In this document: positions 8,671-18,775 of the stretch, piece after piece
How the letters are laid out: each line of letters opens with the position of its first letter
Numbering within the stretch: position 1 is the stretch's first letter
Notes under the pieces: generated by a model
What the model saw: the letters and a program-made list of their open reading frames with translations, nothing else
Database searches by the model: none
Told to the model about the DNA's origin: nothing
Assembly: GCA_947579605.1 (NCBI GenBank)
Contig: OX388306.1
Span: forward strand, 558,001 to 622,000
Length of the DNA stretch: 64,000 nucleotides
Source: Athripsodes cinereus
Taxonomy: Eukaryota > Arthropoda > Insecta > Trichoptera > Leptoceridae
Direction of reading: 5' to 3'
Translations under genes and position numbers: made by a program

Positions 8671-11111
8671 TTGCAGAATTTGAGGCCTTATTGGAGTCTT
8701 TGACACATCACTATGTACATAGCATGATAATGGGTGACTTCAACACATGTATCATCAAGAATGATTATCGTGCTACCAGACTATTAAATGTGTTAAATGC
8801 CTTGAGTCTTCAGGTTTTGCCTCTGCTTCCAACTCACCACACATATAATACAAATTTTATATCAGAGACATTATTGGACTTAATCATTACATCTTTGCCT
8901 GACCAAGTAAAATGTCACGGGCAGTTGACTGCTTCAGGTTTCTCCAACCATGATTTAATTTATGTGTCATATAAAGTTAAGCTCCCTAAAGAGAAACCAA
9001 AAATTTACTCCTTCCGAAACTTTCGCCGAATAAACCTAGATCAACTATACGAGGATGCTAAAAGACTGTCCTGGCAAGGGATTTATGAGTCTAATGACAT
9101 AAATTTCATGGTTGAGGAGTTCAATCGTTCAATAACCAACCTTTTCGATAAACACGCCCCAGTACAATTTGCTCCAATGAAATATCCTCCAGCACCTTGG
9201 CTTACAGATGAAATACGAAAACTTATGGCCCGGCGAGATCGAGCAAAAGTAAAATTTAAAATATCTAAATCCTCTTTTAGATGGGAGAAGTACAAGCTTC
9301 TACGTAATCGTTGCTCACATCTCTGCCGTTTAGCCAAAAAAGATTTTTTTCTGTCCAGTATTGAGTCATCATCACCGAGCGATACGTGGAAATTTCTTAA
9401 AAAATACGGGTTGGGTAAGCAGAAAGACTCTTCTGATTCTGTAACTATTGGCCTTGATGAGTTGAATCTCCACTTTTCTACCCCGCCTGTTGTAATTGAT
9501 TCCTCTATAAAAACCGCTTCTTTGAATAATCTTAGAGTTGTTAAGTCTTCTGGCGAACCCTTTAAGTTTAAATTGATAACACTGGAGGAGGTTCGTAAAA
9601 CTCTCAAATCTATTAAGTCCACAGCTGTTGGGTGCGACGGTATAGGTTTGAGAATGATAAACCTTGTTTCAGATTATATTACTCCAATCATCGTGTTTAT
9701 AATCAATTCTTCTCTTCTTTCAGCTTCGTTTCCTAACCAATGGAAAAAAGCAAATGTGATCCCGCTGGCAAAGGTTGGCTCCCCATCTTCACCGAAGGAT
9801 TACCGGCCTATTTCAATTCTGCCTCTCCTTTCGAAGGTCATGGAAAAACTTGTTTATCAGCAATTGAATGACTATCTTCTGGCTAACAATTATCTCAATC
9901 GATTCCAATCTGGTTTTCGTAGGGGACATAGTACAACAACCGCCCTTCTTAAAATTTCTGAGGATGTCAGATCCGCTATGGAGGTAAGACGTTTGACATT
10001 GCTGACACTTTTAGATTTTAGTAGTGCCTTCAATAGCGTAGATTTCGATATCCTTCTGGCTCGATTGGAGGCTTTAAATATTTCTGGTGATGCTCTGCGT
10101 TGGATGGACTCCTACCTTAGGGACCGACAGCAGAGGGTCTGTATTGGTGATGGGGCATCCGATTGGGTCGACCTTGGGGCGGGAGTTCCGCAGGGTTGTA
10201 TACTGTCCCCTTTACTCTTCTCTATTTTCATCAACCCGATTACTGAACATCTTCACGGGGCCTATCATCTTTATGCGGATGACCTCCAATTATACATTCA
10301 CTTTGATCTGAATAACATTGATGCTGCATTCTTCAATATGAATGCCAACCTTGAATACATAAATTTGTGGTGTAGAGATCATGGACTCTTAGTTAATCCA
10401 AGTAAATCACAAGCAATTATTATCGGAAGTCCTAGGAGTCTGTCTTCTCTTACTTCACTCGCTCCTTTGCCATCTTTAGTCTTAAACGACTCAACTATCC
10501 CATTTTCTGATGTTGTTAAAAATCTGGGTCTGTTCTTTGATTCCAAGTTATCATGGTGGAAACAGGTCAACATAATCAGTAAAAAAGTATTCGGTTCACT
10601 GCATTCGCTTAGGAGATTGCAGAATTTCCTTTCAGTAGACACAAAAAAGCTATTGGTTCAATCTTTGATTCATCCCCTATTCGACTATGCGGATGTTTGT
10701 TACTTGGATCTGTCGATTGAAGGTTTAAATAAGTTGGAACGTCTTCAGAATACTTGCATTCGATATGTCTTCGGTCTCAAGAAATACGATCACATATCTG
10801 AATATCGTGAACACCTTGGCTGGAAAACTATTCTTCAACGCAGAAATGCTCACACTCTTTGCCTTCTTTATAAAATTTTATTTGATCCCAACACTCCATT
10901 ATATTTGAAGGAAAGATTTGAGTTTTTACACTCCCACGGACTTTCACTACGATCAACCTCCAACAATCTTCTAGTGATCCCGTCACATCGTTCGAGCTGT
11001 TACACCGATTCTTTTTCAGTTCATGGTGCTAGGTTGTGGAACCAGCTTCCACTAAAAACCCGAACTTGTACTTCTTTTTATAACTTCAAGAAAGAAGTTA
11101 ATGGTTGCTAG
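8661..11111 (+). pseudogene. 5'-truncated LINE ORF2 (endonuclease C-terminus + reverse transcriptase), CR1/L2-like
   Basis: 816 codons open without stops; the first three (8661-8669) are LTR sequence, so the start is accidental. What remains of the apurinic-type endonuclease is its C-terminal half (MGDFN, LLDLIIT, SNHDLI). The RT follows with KDYRPISILP, RRGHSTTTALL, LLDFSSAFNSVD, GVPQGCILSPLLFS and the catalytic YADD at 538-541. The C-terminal tail is of the type 'FSVHGARLWNQLP'. No RNase H is seen. The features fit the CR1/L2/Daphne side of the Jockey superfamily; the exact clade needs a tree. Truncated at the 5' end, so not autonomous, but the frame is undamaged, meaning a recent event. 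Confidence 0.88.
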
Positions 11112-11504
11112 TCTTCCGTCTCATCTACTTGTATAGAGGTTTCCCATGGTTTTAAATCTTTTTTTTGTATATTTATACACAATGAGCAATCCTGACCCAT
11201 TCCTACCACTTATCCTATTCCCGTATCCCATCATCTATGTCGTGTCACGTATCCGAAATTGTTTTATATTTGGGTAGTTTTATATATGTATGTATATATA
11301 TTAATTATATTTATTTGTTTAGTATTTATTTGTATGTATATATCTTCAATTATTTATTTTATTTATTTATTGTTTTTATTTTAGTTTTTGTTTAATGGGT
11401 TAGTTGGAAGATATCGCGCTTCTGCGATAAACTCGCCCATTGCACAATTTTTTTTGTATAGTTAAATTGAATTTTTTCATTTGTTGTTTTTTTGTGCAAT
11501 AAAG

Positions 11505-11542
<38 letters not shown>
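8671..11542 (+). mobile_element. CR1/L2-like LINE, 5'-truncated, inserted in Gypsy 3' LTR
   Basis: It starts abruptly in the endonuclease and ends after an AATAAAG and an (ATT)n tail (about 11511-11542). A 5-base duplication (tatat, 8666-8670 and 11543-11547) flanks it, although the AT-rich tail makes the exact edge ambiguous. The 3' UTR word 'gggcgagtttatcgc' (here antisense: gcgataaactcgccc) recurs at several other places in the window. Confidence 0.9.
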
Positions 11543-11548
<6 letters not shown>

Positions 11549-11745
11549 AGAAATCTGTGTGAACTGTAATAATATGTGACGTATATATAAATAATAGTTG
11601 TTGTAATATGTATTTTAAATAAATAATAATTGTAAATAAATAAAAACGTTTAAATAAATTGTTAATTTTCAAGATGTCATTCTTTTAATTGAATTCAGAC
11701 TTTATTTTCCCTGACACAAGTTATTGAAAAACGATTTACGTTACA
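11543..11745 (+). repeat. Gypsy 3' LTR, second part (after LINE)
   Basis: Remaining 198 LTR bases (11548-11745), identical by eye to 2881-3078, preceded by the repeated tatat. It ends TTACA, then the target duplication atac. Confidence 0.93.
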
Positions 11746-11829
11746 ATACATAATATATATTTCTTATAAAATTTAATTTTTACATTATTATCGAAAGTAT
11801 ATTGATAAATATGTATGTTTAAATTTTAT

Positions 11830-12030
11830 CATTGTCTATTGTTGTAATGGGCAAGATTGAGAGAAGTCGTGGAATGGGAAGGAGGCGGATGTCGTGGCTG
11901 CGTAATTTACGGCAATGGAACGGAATAATACAGATGGGAGAGCTGGTCCTCACAGCGCGTGACAGAGAAGCATTCTCCAGAGTGATCGCCAACGTCGTGG
12001 TGATCTGATACGGTACTGATAGAAGAATAT
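11830..12030 (+). mobile_element. LINE 3' coding remnant (RTE-like C-terminus)
   Basis: Plus-strand translation gives GKIERSRGMGRRRMSW, then a Leu-Arg-Trp segment and LTARDREAFSRVIANVV. This is the usual C-terminal tail of RTE-type endonuclease/RT proteins. A short fragment with no RT core, of a different family from the element at 13139. Confidence 0.7.
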
Positions 12031-12649
12031 ATTTTCATTGATCAAATTATGTTTATCAAACACAACCTGCGAAGTCCCCGGAGCAAAATAGTCCTCACAT
12101 TCTTTTCTATGTATGTACAAGTTTTCGAGTGTCGATGTAATGTTTACATACCACTTTTGCCAACATACATACCGAGAGAATAATAATATTGTTTACTTAC
12201 TCGTATGTTTGCAAGTGTGTGCAACGGTGATAAGGAATGTAAAATATTTAATCGGCAATATGAAAATATATACCTAGGTAGGTATGTAAATAAAGATAAG
12301 GCAAACCATAATCGTATCCGTCCGCCAAAGTTTGTGATTTCATTTCATTACACACAAAATCTTGGAAATCTTTAAAAAACTATATTTTATTTTATTTATT
12401 TTTCCAGAAATAACAACAACAAAAAATTCCACTACAAAATTTTACTACTAACTAAACATTACTTTTATCTCAAAACACATATTCTTATAACAATTATAGA
12501 AAATGGAATTTACTGCCCCACTAGACTTGAGTCTGTTCTGAGTTCTGAGGCAGTATCTATATACATAATAATATGTTGTTCTAAATTATTCTAGTCAGTT
12601 ATTGTAAACCAAAATATCAGTTTGGAGATTAAAAAAATGTATATCAAAG
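12031..12649. other. AT-rich intergenic DNA
   Basis: Nothing gene-like. Contains A/T runs and short scattered 'aataataac' repeats. Confidence 0.4.
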
Positions 12650-12980
12650 CAGATTTTTTTTTCAGAAAACATGTTCCAAAATTCGTGGATTGAAGGTTTT
12701 TACGGCGGTCTTCTACAGCTGGTTGGTCTTTTTCGGGTAGGCTATGTCTGATTTTATTGTTTCTGACGTTTCTGCGCCATCTTCAAGGTATAAATTTGTA
12801 ATGAGTGGTGTGTTCTAGCGTATGAAGTATAAAATTCTCTCACTAGCATATTATGCGCAGAAACGTCGGTACAACAAAATCAGACATGGCCTACCCGAAA
12901 AACAACAACCAGCTATAAAAGATCGCCGTGAAAACATTCAATCCAAAAATATTGGAACATATTTTCTAAAAAAAAAACTG
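12650..12980. mobile_element. Fold-back element with about 125-bp imperfect inverted repeats
   Basis: The left arm (about 12650-12778, e.g. 'cgggtaggctatgtctgat') and right arm (about 12852-12980, antisense 'cgggtaggccatgtctgat') pair along almost their whole length with scattered mismatches. About 70 bases lie between them. No coding content and no clear target duplication were found. A short frame inside is a by-product of the right arm. Confidence 0.75.
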
Positions 12981-13138
12981 AGTTACACGTTTACCTATAC
13001 TATATACCTAGGTCGATGCTTATAGGTGATATGTTTTACGTAAAATTGATATTTACAATAAAACCATTCTATTCGGAGAGTCAGTGGGGATCATTCATAA
13101 ATTCATCCAGCTGTTTATGAATGAATGATCAGGGATAC

Positions 13139-13166
13139 TACTATACTATACTATACTATACTATAC
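13139..13166 (-). repeat. (TATAG)n 3' tail of RTE LINE
   Basis: Tandem 'ctata' units on the plus strand immediately inside the target duplication. Other copies of the family end in tatag or tagatagatag repeats (59161, 62478), so the tail is part of the element. Confidence 0.85.
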
Positions 13167-13168
13167 CC

Positions 13169-16100
13169 TCACGCCATGTCCCAGGAGGGGTAGGCAGAGA
13201 GAACGGAACGCCATATAGATCTATCCTTACATACTTCTTTCGCTTCCTCTACATTCATCCAGTTTCTCATACATGCACGCCGATTTCTCTTACTCAGCAC
13301 GCGTCCGTCCTTAAGAATTTGGTCCACGTGATCAAGCCACGTGGTTCTTGGACGTCCGCGCTTCCTCACACCCCTTCTTTCAGATAAATACATCCTCTTC
13401 GTCATCCTTTCATCTTGCATTCGCTCAACATGTCCAAACCATCTCAACTTGTTTACACGCATTCTGTCCACAACACTCTTCACACATCCGCTCATTCTCC
13501 TGATATCCTCATTCTTCACTCTATCTCGCAACGTTTTACCAACCATTCTTCTCAGTGAACGCATCTCCACAGCATTTATTCCACTCTCATCCTTTTTCAA
13601 CCACGTCCAAGTTTCGCTTGCATACATAAGTGTCGGTACCAGAATGGTATTGTGCACTAGCATTTTTGCCATGTTCGACACACTGCTATTGCTAACAATG
13701 GGTCGAAGTGCACCATTCACTCTAGCACCGGCGACTTTTCTTCTTTCAATGTCCTTATCAAATCTTCCATCCCTCGCAAACAGACTTCCCAAATAGACAT
13801 ACTCATTCACTTGCTCTAAACATTCAACGTCAACCTTTATTTCACATACCGTTCTTTCACTCTCTCTTTCAAACACCATTACTTTCGTCTTCGCGACATT
13901 CATTTTTAACCCATTTGCACTACAGCTATCATACACACACGAAACAATATCTTGTAAGTCACTTTCATTCTCAGCCATTAAGACTAAATCGTCTGCATAC
14001 ATCAAAGCATTCACTCGATTTCCATTCAGTTCAACACCTACATTCATCCCTTTCAAAGGTCGCATACAGAAGTCAAAAAATAGATTGAATAGCCACGGAG
14101 ACATAACACAACCTTGCTTCACTCCTTTAGTGAGGGTAAACCACTCCGAGAGGGTATTGTTTACCCTCACACAAGCGGAACTCCCCACGTAAAGTGAAGA
14201 TATTGCGCGTATCAACTGTGTACTCACTCCATACTCCGACAGCACGCGCCACAGTCTTTCTCGGTCCACACGATCATATGCCTTCTCCAAGTCAACGAAC
14301 GCGCAAAAAAGCTTCTGGTGTTTACCCAAAAACTTTTCTACGATCATCCTTAGGGAAAAGATCTGATCGGCACACCCTCTACCGTTTAAAAAAGCTCCTT
14401 GCGCGTCCCATACCTTACACTCAGTAGTCTTTCGCACTCTCTCAATCAAAATTCTTCCGTACAGTTTACCTACTGAGCTCAGCAAGCTAATAGCCCGATG
14501 GCTTCCGCACTCAAGCCTAGCACCTTTCCCCTTATACAGCGGACAGATGATGGCTTTCCTCCAGTCCTCCGGAGTAGTGCCTTCTCTCCAACAGGTGTTG
14601 AATAGCTCTAGGCACCATGTGAGGGTCTTCGATCCACCAGACTTGATGAGCTCAGTTGAAACACAATCATACCCAACCGCCTTACCGCACTTGGCTCTTT
14701 TCAAAGCATTCTTAATTTCAGTCATACAAATCTCATCTACACCATTCACGTTACTTTCTCCACTATTATACTCACTTGTATTTCCGCCTTCACATTCAAA
14801 CAGTTCTTCAAAGTACTCTTTCCATCTTCTCAACACGCATTCTTCACTAACCAACAAGTTACCATCAATATCTTTTATCCCTTTCACAGAATTTACATCC
14901 ACACTTGTCCTCTTTCGTTTCACCATCTTCCAAAAGATTTTCAAGTTATCTTTCGCGTTCACTGAAAGCTTCTGGCATTCTTTGTCTTCAAGCATCCTTT
15001 TCTTCATTTCCACTATATCACGCACTTCTTTCTTACACACCCTGTAAATCTCTTTCTTCCGTTCTTTTTCGTCTTCATTTCCCTGTCTCACACTCATTAA
15101 ATCTTTCCACGCATTCTTCTTCTTTTCCACAATCATTTTCACATCATCATCCCACCATGCATCACCTTTCTTGCGTCCAACGGCAGTTTCACCACATACT
15201 TCTCTAGCACACTCTACTAGCACACCCTTCATTACTTCCCACTGCTCATCCAATGTACATTCTTTCCCATCATGCGAGCTGAATCTCTCGTTCGTCTTCC
15301 TTTCATACTCTTCCTGTACATTTTCATCTTTCAATTTTTCGACTCTCAGCCTTTTAGTTGGCGTGATTCTTTGTGTTCTCGAGCGCCAGCCAGAAAACAG
15401 ATTTATTTTTGTAACCACAAGGAAGTGATCTGTTTCCAACTCAGCGCCACGATACACTCTGGTGTCCGTGGTTACCTTCCTAAGATGAGAGTCCACACAC
15501 ACAAGGTCTATCATCGATCTTTCACCCCCTCTCTCCCATGTATACTGATGGATTTCCTTATGAGCGAAAAAGGTATTTGCCACAAAGAGATCCATCTCCA
15601 AGCATGCTTCAACTATACGTCTTCCATTGTCATTCACTCTTCTATCACCATTATTTCCCAACACACTCTCTAGTTCGTTTCTTCTTACACCGACCCATCC
15701 ATTAAGATCACCTGCCAAAATTAATCTTTCATTCACTTTCCTGTCATCCGCAATCTTTCGCACACTGTCCCAGAACTCTTCTTTTTCCGTCTCGATAGCA
15801 TCGTTTCCAGGTCCGTACCCAATTATGAGTAAAATCCTAGTCAACCCTACCTTGAAGCGGATCCAGATTAGTCTGGGACCAACACATTCATATCCCTTCA
15901 TACAGTTGCTCATTCTTTCAGACAGAAAAGCACCCACACCTTGACACGCATGTTGAGTGTCAGGAACTCCTGACCACAACTCGATTCTTCCCTCTCTTTC
16001 GTTTATTCCACTACCTTTCCTCTTAGTCTCACACACGCATAAAACATCCACAAATTTTTCATCCATCATCTCAACTATTTCATTCGTCTTTCTCAGCATC

Positions 16101-16213
16101 CCTCCTCTTACATTCAACACACCTACCCGGCATTCCGGTCTCCTCTTTGTGCCTTTCTCCCCCTTTGACGCGCCATGATGGGTGGCAAACCTCATCGCTG
16201 ACATTTGCGTCAA
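13169..16213 (-). CDS. RTE LINE ORF: endonuclease-reverse transcriptase
   Basis: 1014 codons, uninterrupted. An AP-type endonuclease occupies about 25-275, with LNVRGG, CETKRK, GYGPG, DLNGWVG, SMIDLVCVDS and ETDHFLV. The RT lies at about 500-790, with KAVGYDCVSTELIK, CGSHRAISLLS, FVDLEKAYDRVDR, GVKQGCVMSPWLF and catalytic Y739-A-D-D. The C-terminal domain includes WFGHVERMQ and KRGRPRTTW, typical of RTE proteins that databases often label craniofacial-development-protein-2-like. It nicks target DNA and copies its own RNA there. The length suits a complete RTE ORF, so this copy may be capable of movement. The first Met may not be the true start. The stretch coding residues 4-12 is shared with the S1 repeats. 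Confidence 0.93.
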   Translation of the reverse strand: MTQMSAMRFATHHGASKGEKGTKRRPECRVGVLNVRGGMLRKTNEIVEMMDEKFVDVLCVCETKRKGSGINEREGRIELWSGVPDTQHACQGVGAFLSERMSNCMKGYECVGPRLIWIRFKVGLTRILLIIGYGPGNDAIETEKEEFWDSVRKIADDRKVNERLILAGDLNGWVGVRRNELESVLGNNGDRRVNDNGRRIVEACLEMDLFVANTFFAHKEIHQYTWERGGERSMIDLVCVDSHLRKVTTDTRVYRGAELETDHFLVVTKINLFSGWRSRTQRITPTKRLRVEKLKDENVQEEYERKTNERFSSHDGKECTLDEQWEVMKGVLVECAREVCGETAVGRKKGDAWWDDDVKMIVEKKKNAWKDLMSVRQGNEDEKERKKEIYRVCKKEVRDIVEMKKRMLEDKECQKLSVNAKDNLKIFWKMVKRKRTSVDVNSVKGIKDIDGNLLVSEECVLRRWKEYFEELFECEGGNTSEYNSGESNVNGVDEICMTEIKNALKRAKCGKAVGYDCVSTELIKSGGSKTLTWCLELFNTCWREGTTPEDWRKAIICPLYKGKGARLECGSHRAISLLSSVGKLYGRILIERVRKTTECKVWDAQGAFLNGRGCADQIFSLRMIVEKFLGKHQKLFCAFVDLEKAYDRVDRERLWRVLSEYGVSTQLIRAISSLYVGSSACVRVNNTLSEWFTLTKGVKQGCVMSPWLFNLFFDFCMRPLKGMNVGVELNGNRVNALMYADDLVLMAENESDLQDIVSCVYDSCSANGLKMNVAKTKVMVFERESERTVCEIKVDVECLEQVNEYVYLGSLFARDGRFDKDIERRKVAGARVNGALRPIVSNSSVSNMAKMLVHNTILVPTLMYASETWTWLKKDESGINAVEMRSLRRMVGKTLRDRVKNEDIRRMSGCVKSVVDRMRVNKLRWFGHVERMQDERMTKRMYLSERRGVRKRGRPRTTWLDHVDQILKDGRVLSKRNRRACMRNWMNVEEAKEVCKDRSIWRSVLSAYPSWDMA

Positions 16214-16472
16214 GGTATTTTAGTTCTTAACTACATTATTTTATATTTCCATAACTTTAACCTTACCGTCTATCTTGCTATACATTTAACTATCAAATAA
16301 CCACTTATTCACTATACAGTCTTAACTTACAAAATACAAAATTGATTCTCACCAAATACACACAAACAACAACTTAATATTAATAACCGAAGCAACAGAA
16401 TCTTAAATACTATTTACTCATGTCTTTATTATTATTACAGTCATCATATTACTGGTTCATCCACAGCTGATA

Positions 16473-17959
16473 GATCAGGGATACAACATCAATAATCAAG
16501 CTAGACATTCTATCAATCATAATACGTACATAATAATATTATGCATACAGTACACACCTAGTCTAACCAAAACAACATTGCATTAGGTAAATACCTACAT
16601 CTAGTATGCGACACACTTTCTTAATATTCAACGTGCAATTCAATAAAAACTAACAGACACCAGTCAACTGACTAATAACAAGCAACCTGTTAGATTACAA
16701 CACTATACAGTATTAGTATACACCACATCATCTATGTATCTGTATATTCTATTCTATTCTCCTCAAGACCATCCATTCGTTATGTATCTGTATATCGTCG
16801 GTGGATTCGTGAAACCTCCTATGCCTGAAGACTCAGTAGTTTCAAAAAAATTTACAAATGAAACACCTTTTATATTATTTATTGAGTTGACGTTTATTTT
16901 GTAAAACTCCATGTTTATATATGGATGAAAACACAATTGGTTTTAGTTTTGCTTAATTAAGTACAACTAAAACCAATTGTGTTTTCTTCCATATATATTA
17001 TAAACCTTTTATATTAATTTATTTTTTGACACAAAGACTGAATGTCTGCTAATTATATTATTATTATAATTTATTTTATTATTTTACAAAATAAAACAAT
17101 GTCATCCTAAATCCTGGATAATTGGGTTTAATTTAAAAAAAAAAGTTTATTTTTAAAGAATAATACAATATATATACTTAATACAATTTTTTGCGAATAA
17201 GTCGTAAAGAGTCAAATTTCAGTGTTATTAAAAAAGTGCGAAAATAGCGATTTATCGCTAACGCGAATAATTCAGATCTCTAGTATAGCGAATGTCTTAT
17301 TGTTATTAGGTAATAACATTCATGTACCTACATTGCACACACAATATAGATTGGATTAGACGGGCCGACCTTGCCTGCAGACAGTAAGTAGGTAGTAATA
17401 GTGCAATAGTACTACAGTACTAGGTAAGGAGGCCAGAGGGTAATCTATGTATGTAAGTAATGCAATATAATATGATGATATAATAATGCACGTATTCATA
17501 GGTACAATCAATGCATACACTATAATAAGTATGATATAATGACAACACACGTATATTATAATATGTATCTACATATTCAGGTGTGTTGAATAATCATATT
17601 TAGATATGGGTATATTATTCCAAGTGATGAGAGAATCATACCTACATACATAGGTGGGGAGATATTGCATACATTCTGTAACCTTCATACTACATTATAA
17701 TTATTAGAGACATCATCGTATGCAACATAAAAATGCTAAAATATTGACGAACTTAACGAAATCCAAAGCAATATTTCTATCACTGTTTTGTATGCAATAT
17801 ATTTTATTATGGTTTTATTGTTTTTGTACATTTATACTACTGACTGTTCTATCCGCCTCAAAACAGACTCTAGCCTTGCAAGGCGGCAAAAAAATTATAA
17901 TTGCGTTACCATATAACTTTTTAGTTACGTTTAGTTTTAGTTACGTCCTTACTTCAATA
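16473..17959. other. Intergenic AT-rich DNA
   Basis: No gene supported. Holds the short hairpin at 16917-16996 (separate entry). A stretch at about 17210-17275 ends 'gcgaataattcagatctcta', resembling the terminal repeat of the hAT element at 38447 and probably a decayed relative. The 101-codon frame near 17720 runs into a LINE remnant and is not convincing. Confidence 0.4.
16917..16996. repeat. Hairpin: 32-bp inverted repeat with 16-bp loop
   Basis: The arms at 16917-16948 and 16965-16996 pair with a single mismatch. The flank 'ttattttgtaaaactcc' before it recurs near 57538, so this is the end or core of a dispersed element. Confidence 0.8.
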
Positions 17960-18250
17960 TTTCGAAACACTAATACCTCCAAATTTGCAGAAAGAAGCTT
18001 CAGAGACGCCGCGCAAACTCCCTGAAACAGATTACCCGCAGATCTGAGAGAAAATCAGTCTACCACCATATTGAAAGGACTAAGTTGAAAACATTACAGT
18101 TCAGGATAAGTCAAGGCAAGCCCTTGAGATGGACACGAAACATTATACTGCGCTATATATAAATTATTGTCTAATTATTATTATCGCCGCGAGGAACGTT
18201 TAGGGTCGAAAGGACAAAAAGAAGAATAAAGGCTATTGACTTTCAAATAT
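17960..18250 (+). mobile_element. CR1/L2-like LINE 3' fragment
   Basis: The translation (Asn-Thr-Ser-Lys-Phe-Ala-Glu-Arg-Ser-Phe, then 'PETDYPQI' and a Leu-Lys tail) is the C-terminal motif of CR1/L2 ORF2. It is followed by a short 3' UTR with 'attattattatcgccgcgagg' and 'aataaaggc'. It is frame-damaged. Confidence 0.65.
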
Positions 18251-18409
18251 CAAGATTAAAAAGGCAAATTTAAGTTGCACAGTAAATAATATATGTTTAT
18301 AGGCATAAAACGGCTGGTAATTAGAACAAATGCATAACATAATACCTATTACCACAAGTGAGAAAACCTATTTACCTTTTGAAGTAAATATTCACGTTTT
18401 GACACGAGA

Positions 18410-18775
18410 ATTGTTGGTAAAACGTTGCGTGATAGAGTGAGGAATGAGTATATTGAAAAAATGAGTGGATGCAAGATGATTATTTAGGATAGAATGCGTG
18501 TAAATATGTTACCTTGGTCTGGACGAAAGGATGACAAAGAGGATATTAAACTTTTCTGAAAGAGGGGGGTGTGGAGCGCGGGCGTCCGAGAACATCGTGG
18601 CTTGATCACGTAGATCATTTACTCGAGTGTGTTGAGCAAGAGAAAAAATCGACGTGTGTGCATGGGAAACTGCATGAATGCAGAAGAAGCGAAAGAAGTA
18701 CGTAAGGATAGATCTACGTGGCGTTCCGTTCTCTCTGCTTACATCACTTGGGATACAGTGTGAGGGTATGATAAA
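18410..18775 (+). mobile_element. RTE LINE 3' fragment
   Basis: Sense copy of the last about 365 bases of the RTE family, from 'taaaacgttgcgtgatagagt' to 'gggatacagtgtgagggtatg'. Frame-damaged and 5'-truncated. Confidence 0.8.

Larger units (their letters stand above)
2706..11745 (+). mobile_element. Complete Ty3/Gypsy LTR retrotransposon with a LINE nested in its 3' LTR
   Basis: The element runs from the first TG of the 5' LTR to the last CA of the 3' LTR, flanked by a 4-bp target duplication (atac, 2702-2705 and 11746-11749). Removing the nested LINE (8671-11547) leaves about 6.2 kb. Order: LTR, primer site, gag with a SAP-like N-terminus, protease split by a frame change, RT, RNase H, integrase, macro domain, CCCH finger, purine-rich tract, LTR. 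The LTRs read as identical by eye, so the insertion is recent. There is no separate envelope frame; the macro/CCCH extension sits where some Gypsy elements carry an env. Confidence 0.95.
13139..16472 (-). mobile_element. Full-length RTE-clade LINE
   Basis: About 3.33 kb on the minus strand, bounded by a perfect 12-bp target duplication (gatcagggatac at 13127-13138 and 16473-16484). The 3' end carries a (TATAG)n tandem tail instead of poly(A), a hallmark of RTE elements. There is one long ORF (13169-16213) preceded by about 260 bases of 5' UTR. At least seven truncated 3' copies of the same family lie in this window. Confidence 0.9.

Noticed and set aside
10379..10642. Minus-strand frames within 3100-10700
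   Set aside because: Opposite-strand shadows of gag, pol and the nested LINE ORF.
15272..15673. Plus-strand open frames of 100-166 codons across 13341-16178
   Set aside because: They are shadows on the opposite strand of the intact RTE ORF.
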